Part shown: piece by piece, positions 5,573 through 11,781 of the stretch
How positions within the stretch are numbered: position 1 is the first letter of the stretch
Layout: the number at the start of each line of letters is the position of its first letter
Notes under the pieces: generated by a model
What the model was told of the DNA's origin: nothing
Seen by the model: only the letters and a program-made list of their open reading frames with translations
The model's database searches: none
Assembly (NCBI GenBank): GCA_947625455.1
Contig: CANQOJ010000055.1
Coordinates: 1-11,781, forward strand
DNA length: 11,781 bases
Reading direction: 5' to 3'
DNA from: an uncultured Clostridia bacterium
GTDB lineage: Bacteria > Bacillota > Clostridia > Oscillospirales > Ruminococcaceae
Translations under genes and position numbers: made by a program

Positions 5573-7123
5573 CAGCTTGTCCAAAAACCCCTTTCCAGTC
5601 CTTGAAAGTTTAGATAAAAATTAAGCTGCAAGGAAAAATATTTGAGAATGAGGTGAAATTTTGCTGGGAAACAGCAAGAAAACGAAATAAGTATGGCAAT
5701 GCCACTTGTGTGTGGCATATTTTTTGAGGTTCAAGGCAGCAAGCTTAAGCCTAACCCAACTAAGATTTCGAGTCAAGCCTTTGAGATATGTAAACCGCAT
5801 TGCACATTTTTCTTTGGCATCCGCAAACACACGCTCAATTGTTTCCTTGCGGCGGTCGTAAAGTTCACGCAAAGGCGGCGTGTGCCGGTAGTCCTCAACA
5901 AGTTCAAGGTAATCCGTCCAGATGTGCTTCTCAACAGTTTTAACACAGTTTTTACTTGCGGTGCATTTGTATTTTGACGGACAATTTTTGCAAACTTTGG
6001 GATCACTTTTAAACTGCCGGTAACCTTCACGGGTTGTTGTGGCGTACTTTAAGACACTGTTTTCGGGGCACAAAACGCAGTCGAAATATTCGTCGTAAAT
6101 AAATTCATAAGGTCTGAGAAAGCCGTCTTTGCCCATAGGGCGCTTGTATGGAAGAATAGGAATTTTGCCATCATCAATAATGCGCTTTGCAATCCACGGA
6201 GTTTTGTATGCCGCGTCTGCAACAACATACTTTATTTGGAAAAATCTATTTCTAAGCCTGTCATAAAGTCCGTCAAATGCAACACTGTCATGGACATTTC
6301 CGGGATTAAGCGTAACATCAAGCACATATCCGTTCTTGTCACAAGCGGTTTGTGCTGTGTACGCAAAGCATTTCTTGTGGTCGCCCTTTTGAAATAATCC
6401 GCATTCCGGATCGGTTTTCGATTCGGTGACTATTCTTTCTTTCGGCGGTTTGTTATTGTTATCGTTATCGTTATTGTTGTCAAACGGCTTTTTACCGTGG
6501 TTTTCACGGTCTTGATTGATTTCCTCAAGCAGCTGGTCGCTGTATGTTTTTGCCGCTTCGGGAATGGCTTTCTTGACTGCTTTTTTAATATTTGCATTTG
6601 CTTTTATATGCGTTCCGTCAATGAAAACTGCTTCCGGCGACAGGTAACCCGCTTTGTTGATTTCGTCCAATATCCAATTGAAAACCTGCTCAACAGTTTC
6701 TTCTGTAAAGCGATGGCAGAAATTGGCGCTGAGCGTTGTGAAATGCGGTGTTTTTTCCGCAAGCGAATATCCGAGAAACCATCTGTATGCAACATTCAGA
6801 TTGATCTCTTCTGCTGTTCTTCTCAACGATGAAATACCGTATAAATGCTGAATGATTGCAATTTTAAACAGCACAACCGGATCCGTACTCGGTCTGCCGT
6901 TGTTTTTGCAATACAAGTCCTCGACAATTTCGTAAATTTTCGTAAAGTCTACCGCTTTCTCAATTTTCCGAAGCAGATGATCCTTTGGTACGAGATCTTC
7001 TATGCACACTATCTCTTCCTGCTTCCTTCCATTATTTCCTTTGCTAAGCATTTTTCATCACCCTTCTATATTATATCACATTTTGGGATATATGTAAAGA
7101 GGGCGGGGTTTATATACAGACTG
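5573..7123 (-). mobile_element. IS1182-family insertion sequence, apparently intact (1551 bp)
   Basis: The ends form imperfect terminal inverted repeats. Left CAGCTTGTCCAAAAACCCC (5573-5591) and right, read inward on the minus strand, CAGTCTGTATATAAACCCC (7123-7105) agree at 14 of 19 positions. A single full-length transposase gene fills the interior. The element is bounded on both sides by the same 34-bp palindrome in direct orientation, read as a target-site duplication. Long and variable duplications have been reported for this family, to my recollection. The intact ORF and identical duplication suggest a recent insertion that split the terminator-like hairpin behind yicC. Confidence 0.88.
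5621..7051 (-). CDS. IS1182-family DDE transposase
   Basis: This 476-residue transposase appears complete. The N-terminal DUF772-type region (about 15-115) contains YKNNGRPSTDPVVLFKIAIIQHLYGISSLR-like helices for DNA binding. The DDE catalytic fold shows Asp145 in VFIDGTHIKAN, Asp279 in VVADAAYKT and Glu406 in RRKETIERVFADAKE. An Asn/Asp-rich low-complexity stretch (191-200) separates the first Asp from the second, and a cysteine set (Cys325, Cys328, Cys354, Cys357, Cys363) may bind zinc between the second Asp and the Glu. The ATG at 7051 is preceded by AAGGGTGA. The gene lies antisense to the XRE-side genes and carries no frameshift. The C-terminal tail past about 445 is poorly conserved-looking and hydrophobic. 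Confidence 0.95.
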   Translation of the reverse strand: MLSKGNNGRKQEEIVCIEDLVPKDHLLRKIEKAVDFTKIYEIVEDLYCKNNGRPSTDPVVLFKIAIIQHLYGISSLRRTAEEINLNVAYRWFLGYSLAEKTPHFTTLSANFCHRFTEETVEQVFNWILDEINKAGYLSPEAVFIDGTHIKANANIKKAVKKAIPEAAKTYSDQLLEEINQDRENHGKKPFDNNNDNDNNNKPPKERIVTESKTDPECGLFQKGDHKKCFAYTAQTACDKNGYVLDVTLNPGNVHDSVAFDGLYDRLRNRFFQIKYVVADAAYKTPWIAKRIIDDGKIPILPYKRPMGKDGFLRPYEFIYDEYFDCVLCPENSVLKYATTTREGYRQFKSDPKVCKNCPSKYKCTASKNCVKTVEKHIWTDYLELVEDYRHTPPLRELYDRRKETIERVFADAKEKCAMRFTYLKGLTRNLSWVRLKLAALNLKKYATHKWHCHTYFVFLLFPSKISPHSQIFFLAA

Positions 7124-7157
7124 AAGGGGAAAACTTTTTTCAAAAAGTTTTCCCCTT
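7124..7157 (-). terminator. Right 34-bp target duplication; terminator hairpin of yicC
   Basis: This is an exact direct copy of 5539-5572. It begins 23 nt past the yicC stop codon in the direction of transcription and folds into a 16-bp hairpin with a 2-nt gap. It therefore still can end yicC transcription after the insertion. Little of a T-run follows, because the sequence continues into the insertion sequence end. Confidence 0.7.
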
Positions 7158-7180
7158 GCTAAATCCACGCCTTGGCGTAC

Positions 7181-8059
7181 TTATTCGATATTTTGTATTT
7201 GCTCTCTTATTTTCTCTATCTCGCTTTTCTGGTCTACAACTATTCTCGTTACCTCTATATCCTGAACTTTAGAGCCGATCGTGTTGGTTTCGCGGTTCAT
7301 TTCCTGCACGAGGAAATCGAGTTTTCTGCCTATCGGCTCGGCAAGTTCGAGCATTTCTCTGAACTGCGCTATATGTGACCTTAGTCTCACTGTTTCCTCG
7401 CTGACTGCCGTTTTATCCGCAAATATTCCCGCTTCGAGCAATATCCTGCCCTCGTCGATTTCCTTGCCCTGCAATACCTCGCACATTCTGTCGTACAAGC
7501 GCTTTCTGTAATCCTCAACAATTTTCGGCGAACGCTCGTCCACAACATCAACCCACTTTTCAATTGTCGCAAGTCTTGAAAGCAAATCTGCTTTCATTCT
7601 TTCGCCCTCGTTTTCGCGCATTCCGAGAAAATTTGCAAGCGCGGTTTCCGTTACCGTTTTGAGGTCATTCCATACCTGCTCCTCGTCAACTTCCGCTTTC
7701 ACCACCGTAAATGCGTCGGGAATACGCATGACATTCGACAGCGTAAGGTCGTCCATAAGGCTCAAATCGTCCTTTATCTCACGAAGCGCTTCTACATACT
7801 GCCTTACAACATCTTTGTTAACGGCGATTTTTTCCGAAACCTCGCCAACGCTCTGCACCTGCACAGACAGTTCAATCTTCCCGCGCGCAATTTTCCCGTT
7901 CAGCAGCGTTTTAAGCCGTTCTTCGCAATAGTTCATACTTCTCGGCAATCTACAGCTGAGTTCATAATAACGGTGATTTACCGCCTTTATTTCCACGGTA
8001 ATATCTCTGCCGTTCAAAACAGCGTTTCCTCTGCCAAATCCTGTCATGCTTTTAATCAT
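7181..8059 (-). CDS. yicC: YicC/YloC family endoribonuclease
   Basis: This 292-residue protein, the usual family length, opens with the signature MIKSMTGFGRG, followed by the YicC N-terminal region (about 1-155, with KAVNHRYYELSCRLP) and the DUF1813-type C-terminal region (about 208-292, with RLRSHIAQFREML, GRKLDFLVQEMNRETNTIGSK and EIEKIREQIQNIE). Family members are cytoplasmic oligomeric endoribonucleases; E. coli YicC affects small-RNA turnover. AAGGAGAA lies just upstream of the ATG. It starts 19 nt behind the stop of the PLP enzyme gene, so the two are probably co-transcribed. In many Firmicutes yicC/yloC precedes remA, gmk and rpoZ. Here the next thing downstream is the hairpin and insertion sequence, so that linkage is absent. 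Function is assigned by family. Confidence 0.95.
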   Translation of the reverse strand: MIKSMTGFGRGNAVLNGRDITVEIKAVNHRYYELSCRLPRSMNYCEERLKTLLNGKIARGKIELSVQVQSVGEVSEKIAVNKDVVRQYVEALREIKDDLSLMDDLTLSNVMRIPDAFTVVKAEVDEEQVWNDLKTVTETALANFLGMRENEGERMKADLLSRLATIEKWVDVVDERSPKIVEDYRKRLYDRMCEVLQGKEIDEGRILLEAGIFADKTAVSEETVRLRSHIAQFREMLELAEPIGRKLDFLVQEMNRETNTIGSKVQDIEVTRIVVDQKSEIEKIREQIQNIE

Positions 8060-8078
8060 TTTTATTCTCCTTAATGTC

Positions 8079-9329
8079 TTAATTTTCTTCTCTGTACTTC
8101 AAAACGCGTTCGGCGGCTTTAAGTACCGCGATTTTCCCGCTTGCAAACGTAAGTCCGCCCTGAACCCACACCGCAAACGGTTCTCTTAACGGTGCGTCAG
8201 CGGAAATCTCAATTGACGCGCCCATTGTAAACGCGCCTGCCGCCATTATCACCTTGCTGTCATAACCCGGCATATCCCAAGGTTCGGGCGTAACGCCGCT
8301 GTCAATAGGCGAACCGCTTTGTATGCCCTCACAGAATGCGCAGAGTTCTTTTTCGCCGTTCAGTTTGATTGCCGCAATAATATCCGTTCGCTTTTCGTCA
8401 TATTTCGGGAATGTTTCATAACCAAGTTCGTCAAACAATGCCGTAGCAAACACCGAAGTTTTGAGCGCCGCGCATACCGCTTCGGGTGCGTGAAACAAAC
8501 CAAGATACAAGCCTCTCAGCTGATTTAAAGTACAGCCGACTTCTTTGCCTGCGCCGGGCGTTGTGAGCCTGTAAGCGCATTTTTCGACCAAATCTGCGCG
8601 TCCTGCAATATAACCGCCCGTTTCTGCAATTCCCCCGCCTAAATTCTTGATAAGACTTCCCGCAATCAAATCCGCGCCGACTGCCGTAGGTTCGCGGTTT
8701 TCAACAAGTTCTCCGTAGCAGTTGTCAACTATTATTATACAATCGGGATTATTTTGCATGACAGCCGAGATGATTTTTCCTATTGTGTCAATATCGTATG
8801 ACGGGCGAAGCGAATATCCTCTTGAACGCTGGATATATGCCGCCTTACAGCCCTTTGCAAGCTCTGATATTTTTTCATAATCGGGCATATTCTCTTTCGT
8901 AAGTTCAACGACCTTTGACGTTATTCCGTAATCTTTAAGAGAACCTATATTGTCGCCGAAAACAGCGTCGCAAACCGTGTCATACGGTTTTGACGTTGTG
9001 AATAATATGCTGTCGCCCTTTCTAAGAACGCCAAACAGCGCGGTTACAATGGCATGCGTGCCGTTTACGAAATTATGGCGAACAAGCGCGTCCTCTGCAC
9101 CCAGAACCTGTGCAAATACCGCGTCAAGCTTATCTCTGCCGTCGTCGCCATAGCCGTAGCCTGTAGTGCCTTTAAGGTGCATTTCGCTTACTTTGTTGTC
9201 AATAAACGCCTTTAAAACCCTTTCGCCGTTTTCCTCGCACAGCCTGTCAAGTTCCGTGAAATACGGCGCACATCTTTCAAGCGCGGAAAGTTCTGCCTCA
9301 ATTATTTCGGGACTAAATTCAAAAATCAT
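8079..9329 (-). CDS. PLP-dependent methionine gamma-lyase family protein (aluminium-resistance type)
   Basis: This 416-residue fold-type I PLP enzyme belongs to the group often annotated as methionine gamma-lyase family or aluminium resistance protein. Visible features are GTTGYGYGDDGRDKLDAVFA (about 54-73), VRHNFVNGTHAI (83-94) for the cofactor phosphate region, IIVDNCYGELVE (199-210) with Asp202 likely contacting the pyridine nitrogen, and SLIKNLGGGIAETGGYIAG (225-243) with Lys228 as the probable Schiff-base lysine. The C-terminal part contains MPGYDSKVIMAAGAFTMGASIEISADAPLREP. The actual substrate is not settled for this group; a Cys/Met-type C-S lyase reaction is inferred from the fold. 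AGGAG (9336-9340) precedes the ATG, and a strong promoter lies at 9379-9407. It is the first gene of a likely two-gene unit with yicC, a pairing with no obvious metabolic link. Confidence 0.93.
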   Translation of the reverse strand: MIFEFSPEIIEAELSALERCAPYFTELDRLCEENGERVLKAFIDNKVSEMHLKGTTGYGYGDDGRDKLDAVFAQVLGAEDALVRHNFVNGTHAIVTALFGVLRKGDSILFTTSKPYDTVCDAVFGDNIGSLKDYGITSKVVELTKENMPDYEKISELAKGCKAAYIQRSRGYSLRPSYDIDTIGKIISAVMQNNPDCIIIVDNCYGELVENREPTAVGADLIAGSLIKNLGGGIAETGGYIAGRADLVEKCAYRLTTPGAGKEVGCTLNQLRGLYLGLFHAPEAVCAALKTSVFATALFDELGYETFPKYDEKRTDIIAAIKLNGEKELCAFCEGIQSGSPIDSGVTPEPWDMPGYDSKVIMAAGAFTMGASIEISADAPLREPFAVWVQGGLTFASGKIAVLKAAERVLKYREEN

Positions 9330-9378
9330 TTTACGCTCCTTAAATTTTCAAAATTTGTCAAAATTGCTCACACATTAA

Positions 9379-9407
9379 ATTATAACGTTTTTTCCCCTAA
9401 AAGTCAA
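9379..9407 (-). promoter_or_regulatory. Sigma-A promoter of the PLP enzyme-yicC unit
   Basis: On the minus strand TTGACT (9402-9407) and TATAAT (9379-9384) are 17 nt apart, 11 of 12 bases matching consensus. Transcription should start near 9372, giving a leader of about 43 nt that ends in the AGGAG ribosome binding site. Confidence 0.85.
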
Positions 9408-9425
9408 TAGTGAATTTGTCCGCAA

Positions 9426-9454
9426 TCATAATCGGGCATTCAAGGACATAAGAT
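9426..9454 (+). promoter_or_regulatory. Sigma-E-like sporulation promoter of spoIIID
   Basis: TCATAAT (9426-9432) matches the sigma-E -35 pattern KMATATT at 6 of 7 positions. CATAAGAT (9447-9454) resembles the -10 CATACAnT, and the spacer is 14 nt, the usual sigma-E value. AAGGACA (9442-9448) overlaps the -10 and fits the first seven positions of the SpoIIID site WWRRACARnY. In Bacillus spoIIID is transcribed by sigma-E and controls itself, so both sites make sense here; they are pattern matches only. Confidence 0.6.
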
Positions 9455-9497
9455 TTAGTGCTGCACACTAATACACTTTGAAAGGGGTTGAATTTCG

Positions 9498-9770
9498 TTG
9501 AAAACAATAAACGAAGGAAATGACGAAAGGTGTGTCGTATTGGGAACATATATTGTCGAAAAAAACGCAACCGTCAGAAGTACCGCAAAACAATTCGGAA
9601 TAAGCAAAAGCACGGTTCATCAGGATATAACCTCTAAACTTCCAAAGGTCAACAAAACCCTCTATGAACAAGTAAAGGCTGTTCTTAACAAAAACAAACA
9701 GGAACGTCATATCAGAGGCGGTGAGGCTACAAAACGAAAATACGAGGAAATGAAATCAAAAACAGCATAA
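9498..9770 (+). CDS. spoIIID: Sporulation transcriptional regulator SpoIIID
   Basis: This 90-residue protein has the size of Bacillus SpoIIID (93). The helix-turn-helix is VRSTAKQFGISKSTVHQDITSKLP (about 26-49), and the basic C-terminal motif RHIRGGEATKRKY (70-82) matches the second DNA-binding element of the family. SpoIIID is the mother-cell regulator that reshapes sigma-E expression and prepares sigma-K expression during endospore formation. The start must be TTG at 9498: an in-frame TGA lies at 9489-9491, no ATG is available near, and AAAGGGG (9481-9487) sits 10 nt upstream. The gene is monocistronic, divergent from the PLP enzyme gene and followed by the hairpin of composite repeat B. 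Identity is very likely from the motif set. Confidence 0.96.
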   Translation: MKTINEGNDERCVVLGTYIVEKNATVRSTAKQFGISKSTVHQDITSKLPKVNKTLYEQVKAVLNKNKQERHIRGGEATKRKYEEMKSKTA

Positions 9771-9777
9771 GACTAGC

Positions 9778-9811
9778 AAGGGGGAAAACTTTTGAAAAAG
9801 TTTTCCCCCTT
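9778..9811 (+). terminator. 34-nt terminator-like hairpin behind spoIIID
   Basis: The arms AAGGGGGAAAACTTTT and AAAAGTTTTCCCCCTT pair over 16 bp around GA, 8 nt past the spoIIID stop codon. The length and layout equal those of the hairpin split by the insertion sequence near yicC. It is the outer end of composite repeat B. A run of pyrimidines, CCCCTTTT, follows, not a clean T-tract. Confidence 0.7.
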
Positions 9812-10077
9812 GAACCCCTTTTCAAAACTTTTCATTACGGCTGATAGTGGTGGGGTTCATTGACACCTAATAGAAAAACAACGTTCGATAACGAAGCACC
9901 GCCCCGCGGCGGCGAAACCACTGCTTACGCAGTGAGTCTGCTTCTTCCAAAGGCTAGGAGCTTTTAGACTGTAGAATTTGTGTTAATATTACAAAGTTCT
10001 TATCTGACAGAACTTGCGTTGTCAGCCTTTGGAAGAAGCAGACTTAAGGCTTTAGCCTTGTTTCGCCGCCGCGGGGC
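9778..10077 (-). repeat. Composite palindromic repeat, copy B (inverted relative to copy A)
   Basis: Read on the plus strand the order is 34-nt hairpin (9778-9811), linker (9812-9900, with CATTACGGCTGATAG and CAACGTTCGATAACGAAGC), then the 177-bp nested palindrome (9901-10077), the same length as in copy A. The parts of the palindrome are the outer stem 9901-9918 with 10060-10077, side hairpin CACTGC-TTAC-GCAGTG (9919-9934), inner stem 9936-9955 with 10024-10043, a 68-nt centre (9956-10023) and side hairpin AAGGC-TTTA-GCCTT (10046-10059). Flank and side hairpins are reversed relative to copy A, but the centre keeps the same plus-strand orientation. No ORF is supported. It fills the space between the convergent spoIIID and tsf genes. 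Confidence 0.85.
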
Positions 10078-10106
10078 TTGCTTTGATGGAAAAGAGCGCA
10101 AAATGC

Positions 10107-10190
10107 ATTAAGAGGTTAGAGTTTAAGTCAAAACAAGATTTGAATAGGAAATCCTGTTTTGACATGAACTCTAACCTCTAACCTCTTAAT
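10107..10190 (-). terminator. Long hairpin behind tsf with a 7-bp tandem duplication in one arm
   Basis: ATTAAGAGGTTAGAGTT (10107-10123) pairs with AACTCTAACCTCT and TAAT on the other side (10167-10190). GTCAAAACA (10127-10135) pairs with TGTTTTGAC (10155-10163) and GATTT with AAATC, closing on a 7-nt loop. The outer arm on the right carries AACCTCT twice (10173-10186), leaving a 7-nt bulge. It lies 15 nt behind the tsf stop and is the likely end of the rpsB-tsf transcript, although no T-tract follows directly. Confidence 0.6.
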
Positions 10191-10204
10191 TTCTAATTTC
10201 TAAA

Positions 10205-11113
10205 TCAATTGCCTGCAAGCTGAGCAACTTCAGCAGCGAAATCGTCTGCTTTCTTTTCAATGCCCTCGCCGCGCTCGTAGCGGATAAAATCCTCTACTTT
10301 AATTGTGCAGCCCTGAGCCTTGGCAACGCTGTCGATATACTTTCCGACATTCATTGAATCGTCCTTGAAGTACTTCTGGTCAAGAAGACAAACATCCTCG
10401 TAGAACTTTCTGATACGTCCCTCGACAATCTTCTCCGCAACATTGGCAGGCTTGCCCTCCTGCTCAACAAGCTTGGTCTGAACTTCTTTCTCGTTTGCGA
10501 GAACTTCAGCAGGAACAGTTTCCTTGCTTATATACTGAGCGTTAAGCGCAGTTACCTGGAGAGCTACGTTCTTTGCGCACTCCTTTACCTCGGCGCTGTC
10601 AGCCTTGTCCGAGGATATTTTAAGCAGCGTTGCAATTCTGCCGCCATCGTGCATATAGCCTGTAAGGCAGCCCTCCATTCTTGCAAAACGGCGGATTTTG
10701 ATATTCTCGCCTATTGTCGCAATCTTGTTTGTAAGATAAGCCTCAACGGTTTCATCTGTACCCGCAACCTTGCAATTCATAAGAGCTTCGGGGGTTTCCG
10801 CTCCGCTGTCGAGAATTGTGTTCGCAATTTCTTCAACAAGTTCAAGGAACTTATCCGACTTTGCGCAGAAGTCGGTTTCGCAGTTGATTTCGGCGATAAT
10901 GCCGACATTGCCCTTTACAAGCGTTTTAACTACGCCCTCAGCCGCAATTCTTCCCGCTTTCTTCGCAGCCTTTGCAAGACCTTTTTCGCGGAGTATCTTT
11001 ACAGCCTCGTCACGGTCGCCGTTTGCGTCCTCAAGAGCCCTTTTGCAGTCCATCATACCGCAGCCTGTCATATCGCGCAGCTCTTTTACGTCCTTTGGTG
11101 TAATATTAGCCAT
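10205..11113 (-). CDS. tsf: Translation elongation factor Ts
   Basis: This 302-residue EF-Ts, the guanine nucleotide exchange factor of EF-Tu, is within the normal length range for the two-subdomain form. The N-terminal UBA-like domain (about 1-55) contains VKELRDMTGCGMMDCKRALEDANGDRDEAVKILREKGLAKAAKKAGR-type signature elements (Cys18 where Ala is more usual). The core has INCETDFCAKSDKF (76-89), the Thr-Asp-Phe that contacts EF-Tu. The C-terminal half includes the two-fold repeated core and a helical stretch (about 205-260). AGAGGAGAA precedes the ATG by about 8 nt. It follows rpsB after a 29-nt gap, the classical rpsB-tsf operon, with a long hairpin behind it. Confidence 0.98.
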   Translation of the reverse strand: MANITPKDVKELRDMTGCGMMDCKRALEDANGDRDEAVKILREKGLAKAAKKAGRIAAEGVVKTLVKGNVGIIAEINCETDFCAKSDKFLELVEEIANTILDSGAETPEALMNCKVAGTDETVEAYLTNKIATIGENIKIRRFARMEGCLTGYMHDGGRIATLLKISSDKADSAEVKECAKNVALQVTALNAQYISKETVPAEVLANEKEVQTKLVEQEGKPANVAEKIVEGRIRKFYEDVCLLDQKYFKDDSMNVGKYIDSVAKAQGCTIKVEDFIRYERGEGIEKKADDFAAEVAQLAGN

Positions 11114-11142
11114 TTTATTCGTTCTCCTCTGTATTTATCAGA

Positions 11143-11781
11143 TTATTCAGCTTCAACAGCTGCCTGCTCTTCAGGCTGCTCTGTTGTTCCCTGATTGCCC
11201 GCTATGATAGCGTCAGCCATTGCGCCTGCAATAAGCTTAACCGCACGGATAGCGTCGTCGTTTCCGGGAATTACATAGTCAATCTCGTCGGGATCGCAGT
11301 TTGTATCGACAATAGCCACAACGGGAATGCCGAGTTTTCTAGCCTCGCTTACCGCAATCTTCTCCTTGCGCGGATCAACAACAAACAGCGCGGCGGGAAG
11401 CTTCTTCATGTTCTTAATTCCGCCGAGGAACTTTTCGAGCTTCTCTATTTCAAGATTAAGCTTGATGACTTCTTTCTTGGGGAGCAAGTCAAACGTGCCG
11501 TCTGTTTCCATCGTGTGGAGCTGTTCAAGACGTGCAATTCTCCTCTGGATAGTCTTGAAGTTTGTCATCATACCGCCCAGCCAACGAGCGTTTACATAGT
11601 GCGCGCCCGCGCGCACAGCTTCTTCCTTGATTGAATCCGCAGCCTGCTTTTTCGTGCCGACAAAGAGAATTTCTCCGCCGTTTGCCGCTGTTTCATGAAT
11701 GAAGTTGTAAGCCTCGTCAAGCTTCTTTACTGTTTTCTGAAGGTCGATGATGTAAATTCCGTTTCTCTCTGTAAAGATATA
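11143..11781 (-). CDS. rpsB: 30S ribosomal protein S2 (partial, 5' end outside the window)
   Basis: The window holds the last 212 residues, starting at YIFTERNGIYIIDLQKTVKKL, typical of S2 about 30 residues after its start. The reading frame is open to the window edge, and the apparent start further in (RAGAHYVNARWLGG) is internal. Diagnostic stretches are LFVGTKKQAADSIKEEA, WLGGMMTNFKTIQRRIARL, GGIKNMKKLPAALFVVDPRKEKIAVSEARKLGIPVVAIVDTNCDPDEIDYVIPGNDDAIRAVKLI and an acidic tail. S2 binds the 30S head-body junction. It heads the rpsB-tsf operon; the promoter is outside the window. Confidence 0.98.
   Translation of the reverse strand, partial: YIFTERNGIYIIDLQKTVKKLDEAYNFIHETAANGGEILFVGTKKQAADSIKEEAVRAGAHYVNARWLGGMMTNFKTIQRRIARLEQLHTMETDGTFDLLPKKEVIKLNLEIEKLEKFLGGIKNMKKLPAALFVVDPRKEKIAVSEARKLGIPVVAIVDTNCDPDEIDYVIPGNDDAIRAVKLIAGAMADAIIAGNQGTTEQPEEQAAVEAE

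Noticed and set aside
6447..6482. Short tandem repeat of GTTATC/GTTATT units
   Set aside because: It is the coding sequence for the Asn/Asp-rich stretch inside the transposase and needs no separate explanation.
5274..10077. CRISPR array or attachment-site pair made of the repeated palindromes
   Set aside because: There are only two copies, over 4 kb apart and inverted, with no regular spacers and no cas or integrase gene.
5539..10077. Composite transposon bounded by the two repeat copies and carrying yicC and spoIIID
   Set aside because: The enclosed genes are ordinary chromosomal genes with their own promoters, only copy A carries an insertion sequence, and the transposase has clear ends at 5573 and 7123.
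10649..11207. Long plus-strand ORFs opposite tsf and rpsB
   Set aside because: They lie fully antisense to conserved genes, lack ribosome binding sites and give no recognisable protein; they are shadows of the minus-strand codon pattern.
11143..11616. A short complete rpsB ORF starting at GTG within VRAGAHYVNARW
   Set aside because: The frame is open to the window edge and encodes conserved S2 sequence upstream, so this start is internal and the gene is simply cut by the window.

Overview
The window looks like chromosomal DNA from an endospore-forming Firmicute, most likely a gut-type member of the Clostridia (Oscillospiraceae/Ruminococcus-like). SpoIIID implies sporulation. The rpsB-tsf operon, the consensus sigma-A promoters, the strong GGAGG-type ribosome binding sites and the GGGGAAAACTTTTT-type terminator hairpins fit that group. 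The family-level assignment is inference.

Layout. (1) 1-4022, minus strand: a signalling operon read from a perfect TTGACA-17-TATAAT promoter at 4081-4109. In order of transcription it encodes a receiver/HD-GYP response regulator (probable c-di-GMP phosphodiesterase), a 913-residue hybrid histidine kinase with receiver and HPt domains, and the membrane N-terminus of a third protein cut by the window edge. The junctions are 1 nt and an ATGA overlap, so the genes are translationally coupled. (2) 4131-5075: a 109-bp imperfect palindrome, then a divergent pair: a small SLOG-like protein (minus) and a Cro/C1-type regulator (plus), sharing a short region with overlapping promoters and repeated ATAGT/ACTAT half-sites. 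(3) 5076-7157: a gene-free stretch holding composite repeat A, whose distal hairpin is split by an intact IS1182-type insertion sequence flanked by an exact 34-bp palindromic direct repeat. (4) 7181-9329, minus strand: a PLP-dependent methionine gamma-lyase-family enzyme followed by a YicC/YloC-family endoribonuclease, from a TTGACT-17-TATAAT promoter. (5) 9498-9770, plus strand: spoIIID with a sigma-E-like promoter and a TTG start. (6) 9778-10077: composite repeat B, in inverted orientation relative to A. (7) 10107-11781, minus strand: a long hairpin, then tsf and the 3' part of rpsB.

The most unusual content is the pair of composite repeats. Each has a 34-nt hairpin, a linker of about 90-120 bp and a 177-bp nested palindrome carrying two side hairpins. 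Copy B is the reverse complement of copy A over flank, outer stem and side hairpins, yet the 68-bp centre between the 20-bp inner arms has the same plus-strand orientation in both. The centre has therefore been flipped relative to its surroundings. The inner arms also show a compensated U-A to C-G change. In both copies the 34-nt hairpin sits just behind a stop codon (yicC, spoIIID), and in copy A it was the target of the IS.
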